Shown: piece after piece, positions 15,252 to 19,398 of the stretch
How positions within the stretch are numbered: the stretch's first letter is position 1
Layout of the letters: every line of letters starts with the position of its first letter
Assembly: GCA_900769955.1 (NCBI GenBank)
Contig: CAAGIP010000145.1
Location: forward strand, 1-19,398
Direction: 5' to 3'
DNA: 19,398 nucleotides
Origin: Spirochaetia bacterium
GTDB lineage: Bacteria; Spirochaetota; Spirochaetia; Sphaerochaetales; Sphaerochaetaceae
Notes under the pieces: generated by a model
The model's input: the letters and a program-made list of their open reading frames with translations, nothing else
Database searches by the model: none
What the model was told of the DNA's origin: nothing
Position numbers and translations under genes: made by a program

Positions 15252-16205
15252 ATGACAAAAGAAGATTTCAAAAGAGCTGCAGAGATAATAAAGAAACACG
15301 ATACAGTGATAATCCACCGTCATAACCATCCCGACGGGGATGCGATCGGGAGCCAGACGGGACTTAAACACATACTGAAAAAGGCATTTCCTGAAAAGAA
15401 TGTGTATGCAGTCGGTGATGAGCCCGGAAGGTATGGCTTCATCACGGACAGTCAGCCCGATGCCGTGAGCGACAGTGAATATGAAAATGCACTTGCCATA
15501 GTCCTTGATACCTCATCACCAGAGCTTATCAGTGATGATCGTTATAAAACGGCAAAGGAAACACTTCGCTTCGACCACCATCTTTTTTCAGGGAAGATAT
15601 GTGACCATGAGTTCACTGACAGCTCCTATGAGTCGTGCTGCGGCATTATCGCGGACTTTGCAAGGCATAACGGCTTTGAGCCCGATTCCGTGGCATCGGA
15701 GGCACTGTACACTGGCCTTGTCACTGACAGTGGACGCTTTCTCTATGACAGTGTCAGCTCAAGGACTCATGAGATCGCATCATGGCTGCTGAAATATCAA
15801 TTCGACAGAAGCCGCATATACAGCTTCCTCTACAGTGAGGACTTTTCCGCAGTTCTCAGAAAGGCTGAGTTCGTGAAGAAGATAAGATTCACTGAAAATA
15901 AGGTTGCCTGGGTGTATAACACCGGAAAAGATGCCGAAAGCTTCGGCATGACGCCGTATGCGCTTTCACGTTCGATGGTGAATGTGATGGCCAACATCAG
16001 GGGAGTGCACATCTGGGTCAACTTTACCGAGTGCGATGAGGGAGTGCTTGCAGAACTCCGCTCCGATCTGATAAACATAAATCCTGTTGCCGTGCGCCAT
16101 GGAGGCGGCGGACACATGAAGGCAAGCGGAGCAACCCTTAAATCTGAAAAGGAAGCACATGATATGCTTTCCGAGCTTGATGCGCTTGCACTGGAGATTA
16201 AATGA
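15252..16205 (+). CDS. DHH/DHHA1 phosphoesterase, NrnA-like (copy 1)
   Basis: The 317-residue protein has all DHH-family metal motifs: HNHPDGDAIGS (24-34), VLDTSS (D86), DHH (108-110) and TDSGRF (D159), plus the DHHA1 substrate-binding GGGGHMKASGA (284-294). The length fits NrnA (about 310-320), with no PAS, GGDEF or membrane part, so it is not a GdpP-type cyclic-di-AMP phosphodiesterase. NrnA enzymes (B. subtilis YtqI) shorten 2-5-base RNA fragments to mononucleotides and dephosphorylate pAp. The start at 15252 is the first after an in-frame stop at 15243-15245, and no other start lies before the HNHPDGD motif, yet no Shine-Dalgarno sequence precedes it. The stop overlaps the next gene as ATGA. 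Confidence 0.87.
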   Translation: MTKEDFKRAAEIIKKHDTVIIHRHNHPDGDAIGSQTGLKHILKKAFPEKNVYAVGDEPGRYGFITDSQPDAVSDSEYENALAIVLDTSSPELISDDRYKTAKETLRFDHHLFSGKICDHEFTDSSYESCCGIIADFARHNGFEPDSVASEALYTGLVTDSGRFLYDSVSSRTHEIASWLLKYQFDRSRIYSFLYSEDFSAVLRKAEFVKKIRFTENKVAWVYNTGKDAESFGMTPYALSRSMVNVMANIRGVHIWVNFTECDEGVLAELRSDLININPVAVRHGGGGHMKASGATLKSEKEAHDMLSELDALALEIK

Positions 16206-17182
16206 ACGAGGAAACAAAGAAACTAATACTTGATGAAATAAAGGCAAATGACACGATCCTCATCGCACGCCACTTCCGTCCCGACGGGGATGCGATCGGG
16301 TCGACAAAGGGCTTTCAGCGAATACTTAAGCTCTCTTTTCCTGATAAGGACATCAGACTATGTAACCGTGACTATTCGGACTACATGGCCTTCCTTGGCC
16401 CCGAGGATGGGGATATCTCAGATGAGGATATAAAGAAGGCCCTTGTATTCATCCTTGACACAGCTACGGCCGACCGTGTGTCGGAGCCAAGGGTGCTTGA
16501 GGGAAAGAAGGTTGTCAAGATAGATCATCACATCGACAACAATCCTTATGGTGACATCTCATGGGTGGAAGATAAGAGAAGTTCATGTTCTGAGCTCATT
16601 GCTGATTTCTACAGCACTTTTAAATCTGAACTGAAAATCGATGCCTATGCCGCCACATGCATCTATACGGGAATGAATACCGACAGCGGACGTTTCCGCT
16701 TTGCGGCAACCACAGGCGAGACTCTGCGTCTTGCAGGACTCATGCTTGATCAGGGAGTGGACATCGAAACGCTGCAGGCACATCTGGACCTCAAGGATTT
16801 CAAGGTCTATGAGTATCAGGCGGATGTGTTCGGACGAATTAAGGTGACTGAGAACGGCCTTGCATATCTCTTTGTCGATCAGGAGATGCAGGAGAAGTGG
16901 AACCTCTCAAGGGAGGAGGCCAGCGACAGTGTCTCCTTCATGAACATGATAAAGGGTGCAATTGCCTGGATTGCCTTCATAGAGAATCCTGACCGCACCA
17001 TAAGGGTCCGCTTAAGATCCCGTTTCATGACGATAAACACCATAGCTGAAGCATATCACGGAGGAGGTCATGACAAGGCCGCAGGTGCCACATGCTACTC
17101 AAGAGATGAGATGGAAGCACTCATCAGGGATGCCGACGAAGCGGTAAGGCAATATAAGTCGAGTCACGACGGCTGGCTCTGA
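16202..17182 (+). CDS. DHH/DHHA1 phosphoesterase, NrnA-like (copy 2)
   Basis: The 326-residue product is a paralogue of the gene just upstream. It has HFRPDGDAIGS (24-34), ILDTAT (D86), DHH (108-110), TDSGRF (D161) and YHGGGHDKAAGA in the DHHA1 domain. The first metal motifs sit at the same residue numbers in both copies, so the N-terminal halves align almost without gaps. All catalytic residues are present, so both copies may be active, perhaps split between short oligonucleotides and pAp. It starts inside the upstream stop (ATGA, 16202-16205), which implies translational coupling, and is followed by a strong terminator. Confidence 0.87.
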   Translation: MNEETKKLILDEIKANDTILIARHFRPDGDAIGSTKGFQRILKLSFPDKDIRLCNRDYSDYMAFLGPEDGDISDEDIKKALVFILDTATADRVSEPRVLEGKKVVKIDHHIDNNPYGDISWVEDKRSSCSELIADFYSTFKSELKIDAYAATCIYTGMNTDSGRFRFAATTGETLRLAGLMLDQGVDIETLQAHLDLKDFKVYEYQADVFGRIKVTENGLAYLFVDQEMQEKWNLSREEASDSVSFMNMIKGAIAWIAFIENPDRTIRVRLRSRFMTINTIAEAYHGGGHDKAAGATCYSRDEMEALIRDADEAVRQYKSSHDGWL

Positions 17183-17188
17183 CAATAG

Positions 17189-17221
17189 ATGGGTTCACTG
17201 AAACGTGAACTCATTTTTTTT
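17189..17221 (+). terminator. Strong intrinsic terminator after the DHH pair
   Basis: ATGGGTTCAC (17189-17198) pairs with GTGAACTCAT (17205-17214, one G-U) around a 6-base loop, followed by a run of eight T (17214-17221). Confidence 0.9.
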
Positions 17222-17440
17222 CTGCATGTCCATAATCCCATTCAGGCTGTATGGCAATTACAATACATAACAATTGAGCTGCAGCAACACCGCAGCCATC
17301 ATTCCCGAAAAGGGAGCATAAACCGTAGTTCTGGTCCTTACAGCAATTTGATGCTATTTGATTGCCGGAATATCTTCCAATTGTACGTTCGAATATGTAT
17401 GATTAGTTATACAAATCATACTATTCATACAGGAGGTCAT
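17222..17440 (+). promoter_or_regulatory. Non-coding leader/promoter region of the regulator gene, rich in short repeats
   Basis: No convincing gene is seen here. Short dyads occur at 17255-17276 (CAATT/AATTG), 17278-17296 (GCTGC/GCAGC) and 17343-17365 (GCAAT/ATTGC). ATTTGAT occurs at 17346-17352 and 17356-17362, a 10-bp direct repeat. A possible promoter is TTGATG (17348-17353), 17-base spacer, TATCTT (17371-17376), each 4 of 6 to consensus. Local sequence looks more AT-rich than the flanking genes. Confidence 0.35.
17397..17421. promoter_or_regulatory. Inverted-repeat operator candidate before the AbrB-type gene
   Basis: GTATGATT (17397-17404) and AATCATAC (17414-17421) are perfect 8-bp arms with a 9-base spacer; a further CATAC half-site is at 17426-17430. 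It lies just upstream of the AGGAGG of the AbrB-like gene, as expected for autoregulation. A TATGAT box (17398-17403) overlaps the first arm. Confidence 0.5.
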
Positions 17441-17650
17441 ATGAGTCACGAAGGAAAATTTGCATGGACTGTAACTGTTGGTGAAAAGGGACAGATAGTA
17501 ATACCCAAGCAGGCAAGGGAAGTATTCGGTATTAAGCCCGGTGATAATCTCATTCTGCTCGGTGATGTGGAAAGAGGACTTGCGATACCTCCCAGGTCAT
17601 CTTTTGACATGGTTGCGGAACTTGTCTTTCCGAAGGGAGAAAACAAATGA
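17441..17650 (+). CDS. AbrB/MazE/SpoVT-type DNA-binding regulator
   Basis: This 69-residue protein is mostly one swapped-hairpin AbrB domain: VTVGEKGQIVIPKQAREVFGIKPGDNLILLGDVERG, split here as VGEKGQIVIPKQ (13-24), REVFGIKPGD (26-35) and LILLGD (37-42). Such proteins bind DNA as dimers and serve as transition-state regulators or antitoxins. The start at 17441 has a perfect AGGAGG 4 bases upstream; a longer in-frame start at 17189 lies inside a terminator and is rejected. Its TGA overlaps the next ATG (17647-17650). No toxin gene follows, so it is more likely a local regulator of itself and the acyltransferase, using the inverted repeat at 17397-17421. Confidence 0.85.
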   Translation: MSHEGKFAWTVTVGEKGQIVIPKQAREVFGIKPGDNLILLGDVERGLAIPPRSSFDMVAELVFPKGENK

Positions 17651-18702
17651 GACGGCACTGGATCGATAACCTCAGGACCTCCGTCGTCCTGCTTGTTGTG
17701 GTGTATCATGTCTGTTATGCCTTCAATGGCGTGGGCATCCCCGGAGGTATTCCGGGATCGGTAAACATATCTTTCCTCGATAATGCCGCAGCTTTGGTCT
17801 ATCCCTGGTTTATGGTCCTGATGTTCATGATAGCAGGGATCAGCAGTGCTTGTTCACTTGAGAAGAGAAGTGCGAAGGAGTTCCTGAAATCAAGGACGGA
17901 CAGACTGCTTGTTCCATCCACTTTGGGACTCTTTGTCCTTCACTTCTGGACAGGGTATGTCAATATGTATGCAGGCTCTGCCCAGCTTGATGGTGTTCCC
18001 GGACCGATAGTATATCTTATCGCATCACTCTCGGGATCAGGTCCGCTGTGGTTTGCAGAGCTTTTATGGCTATACAGTGTAATTCTTATTCTTTTCAGAA
18101 GGACAGGCCTTCCCGATAAAGTACGTCAGAGTGAGAAAAAGAGCGTACTGCTTCCCGTGATTCTCATCTACCTTTCCTCTCTGGTACTGAACATGCCTGT
18201 GATAACGGTATTCAGATTCGGTATCTACGGAGTTGCATTCTTCACGGGCTATATGGTGTTCTCAGATGAGCGGATGAATGAAAGAGTTAAAACACTCCTT
18301 CCTCTTACATTTGCGGTCTCACTTGTATCAGCTGTTCTGTATATCGTTAAGTTCAGAGGCACGGACTTCACTTCCGATCAGTGCCTGCACTCCGTGATCA
18401 CGAATATCTATGCCTATTTCATGTCGCTGTTCCTGATGGGACTTTACGGTAAGCATATGGACAGGACATCACCACTGTTTTCATTTCTCTCCGCTTCCTC
18501 CTTCGGAGTCTATGTGCTTCACTATCCGCCTCTTATCACAGCAGCATGGCTTGTGACGAAAAGCGGCATGAATGTCTGGCTCTGCTATCTCATCACCCTG
18601 ATAGCGGGCTTTGCCGGAGCCTTCCTGCTTTATGAGGTTATCAGGAGGATACCTGTCTACAGGTATCTGGTGCTGGGTGTCAGGAAAAAGAAAAAAGCTT
18701 AA
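17647..18702 (+). CDS. Acyltransferase-3 family integral membrane protein
   Basis: The 351-residue protein has about ten membrane helices and an acyltransferase_3 start: RRHWIDNLRTSVVLLVVVYH, with the family His (H21) in the first helix, and KSRTDRLLVP (81-90) carrying the conserved Arg pair after helix 2. SSFGVYVLHYP near the C-terminus is a family feature. Members move acetyl, succinyl or other acyl groups onto cell-surface glycans, lipids or small molecules at the membrane. The acceptor is unknown. It overlaps the AbrB-type gene by ATGA and ends in a basic tail RKKKKA, followed by a terminator. Confidence 0.85.
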   Translation: MRRHWIDNLRTSVVLLVVVYHVCYAFNGVGIPGGIPGSVNISFLDNAAALVYPWFMVLMFMIAGISSACSLEKRSAKEFLKSRTDRLLVPSTLGLFVLHFWTGYVNMYAGSAQLDGVPGPIVYLIASLSGSGPLWFAELLWLYSVILILFRRTGLPDKVRQSEKKSVLLPVILIYLSSLVLNMPVITVFRFGIYGVAFFTGYMVFSDERMNERVKTLLPLTFAVSLVSAVLYIVKFRGTDFTSDQCLHSVITNIYAYFMSLFLMGLYGKHMDRTSPLFSFLSASSFGVYVLHYPPLITAAWLVTKSGMNVWLCYLITLIAGFAGAFLLYEVIRRIPVYRYLVLGVRKKKKA

Positions 18703-18758
18703 TCCCGGTTTATTGCAAAGCAGAACAAACCCATTTATAAACTTTTCTGATTATCAGG

Positions 18759-18802
18759 AACCCCATCAACTATAAGATATTTTGATGGGGGTTATTTTGT
18801 TT
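18759..18802 (+). terminator. Intrinsic terminator after the acyltransferase gene
   Basis: AACCCCATCAA (18759-18769) pairs with TTGATGGGGGTT (18782-18793, one bulged G), followed by ATTTTGTTTT. From here to the next hairpin (18803-18894) nothing recognisable was found. Confidence 0.85.
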
Positions 18803-18893
18803 TCAGTTGAGAAAATCTTGAAATCAAATGCTGGTATATTTCCTTCCGGACGTAATCAGGAGATCATCGTAATGTCATTGAGGAAATGAAGAG

Positions 18894-18926
18894 TTAAAAA
18901 CAGGCTGCAGGTTTTCCTGCAGCCTG
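18894..18926 (-). terminator. Intrinsic terminator of the GltD-like gene
   Basis: CAGGCTGCAGG (18901-18911) and CCTGCAGCCTG (18916-18926) form a perfect 11-bp stem with a TTTT loop. Read on the minus strand it is followed by TTTTTAAC and lies 34 bases after the stop at 18961. Confidence 0.88.
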
Positions 18927-18960
18927 AATACATCCCGGATCCCAAAAACCAGGAGAATTA

Positions 18961-19398
18961 TCACTCTGTTCTGTCTCCCGTGCTTCCGAGGAACTGTTCG
19001 CTGAAAGCATCGAGGATCGGTTCGTCATAGACAGGAATGTCCTTATACGGATCCACCTCATCCTTCGGAGGAAGACTCTTCATGTATTCATCCATTGCAA
19101 CTGCGACCTTCTTTGCAGTTGCAACGGCCTCGACAACTGTTCTGGCACCGTTTACGGCATCACCGCCTGCGAATACGCCGGCCCTTGTGGTCTTACCTTC
19201 ACTGTCAACGGTGAGAAGTCCTGAATTGGTTGTGTCGATGCCTTCGGTTGTCGTGACGAGTGTGCTCTCTGCAGACTGACCGATGGCAACGATGACACCT
19301 GTGTGCGGATAGAGCTTCTCGCTTCCTTCCACAACCGTGATCTTTCCGTCCTCGTCAGTTACTGTGTCGAGACAGATCATGCCGTTGGGCCTGATCTC
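18961..19398 (-). CDS. GltD-like FAD/NAD(P)H oxidoreductase, C-terminal part (start outside window)
   Basis: 146 residues are visible in a frame open to the window edge. GVIVAIGQSAEST near 34-46 and GVFAGGDAVNGARTVVEAV near 74-92 are the second nucleotide-binding segment and the FAD-binding GD motif of the glutamate synthase small-subunit family (also found in NADPH-linked ferredoxin and dihydropyrimidine dehydrogenase-type subunits). These flavoproteins pass electrons from NAD(P)H to a partner enzyme. The GltD-specific N-terminal iron-sulphur part, if present, lies beyond the window. The C-terminal extension PPKDEVDPYKDIPVYDEP is longer than in plain GltD. It ends with tandem stops TGA TAA and a terminator. 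Confidence 0.8.
   Translation of the reverse strand, partial: EIRPNGMICLDTVTDEDGKITVVEGSEKLYPHTGVIVAIGQSAESTLVTTTEGIDTTNSGLLTVDSEGKTTRAGVFAGGDAVNGARTVVEAVATAKKVAVAMDEYMKSLPPKDEVDPYKDIPVYDEPILDAFSEQFLGSTGDRTE

Noticed and set aside
15252..17182. GdpP-type cyclic-di-AMP phosphodiesterases
   Set aside because: Both proteins are about 320 residues with only DHH-DHHA1 domains and no membrane, PAS or GGDEF-like part.
17189..17440. Longer reading frame leading into the AbrB-type gene
   Set aside because: It begins within a strong terminator stem, the translated sequence is unlike any domain, and AGGAGG marks the start at 17441.
17441..18702. Toxin-antitoxin system
   Set aside because: The small gene resembles MazE/AbrB, but the partner is a 351-residue membrane acyltransferase and not a toxin family.

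Overview
The window reads as a moderately GC-rich bacterial chromosome segment with dense, mostly same-strand genes, AGGAGG-type ribosome binding sites, frequent ATGA/TGATG stop-start overlaps and hairpin plus T-run terminators. Exported proteins with 'FAQG' and 'FAGGSKEK' signal-peptide ends, several lipoproteins, a CUT1-type importer and an amylosucrase-like enzyme suggest a host- or gut-associated spirochaete (Sphaerochaeta/Treponema-like). That taxonomic guess is inference. No rRNA, tRNA, CRISPR array, insertion sequence or phage gene was seen.

Layout. 1-873 (+) is the C-terminal part of an amylosucrase-like GH13 enzyme. 976-3807 (-) holds a secreted PL1-type pectate lyase-like protein and a GntP-family permease, separated by a strong terminator. 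3946-6037 (+) is a tightly overlapping trio: nucleoside phosphorylase, GNAT acetyltransferase and stand-alone 5'-3' exonuclease. 6099-6866 is an RDD membrane protein. 6880-11264 is a complete ABC importer (ATPase, two permeases, binding protein). It runs directly into 11246-12526, a lipoprotein with a staphylococcal-nuclease domain and two probable OB-folds, and 12540-15209, a large lipoprotein with Ig-like and OB-like domains and three tandem ~150-residue repeats. After a terminator come two tandem DHH/DHHA1 phosphoesterases of the NrnA type (15252-17182). A strong terminator and a 219-base non-coding stretch lead to an AbrB/MazE-type regulator overlapping an acyltransferase-3 membrane protein (17441-18702). 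The window ends with the C-terminus of a GltD-like oxidoreductase on the minus strand (18961-19398). No stretch without a gene exceeds 300 bases.

How the genes may work together. From 3946 to 17182 nearly all same-strand genes with an assignable function could act on nucleic acids: a surface nuclease, a surface lipoprotein with OB-like folds, an importer genetically coupled to the nuclease, two oligonucleotide/pAp phosphoesterases, a 5'-3' exonuclease and a nucleoside phosphorylase. The main hypothesis is an extracellular nucleic-acid scavenging locus in which the importer, which would be auto-annotated as a sugar transporter, takes up products of the SNase lipoprotein. Gene order and domains are visible; the functional link is inference. 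Upstream, amylosucrase, pectate lyase and GntP point to plant-derived carbohydrate use and are probably unrelated.
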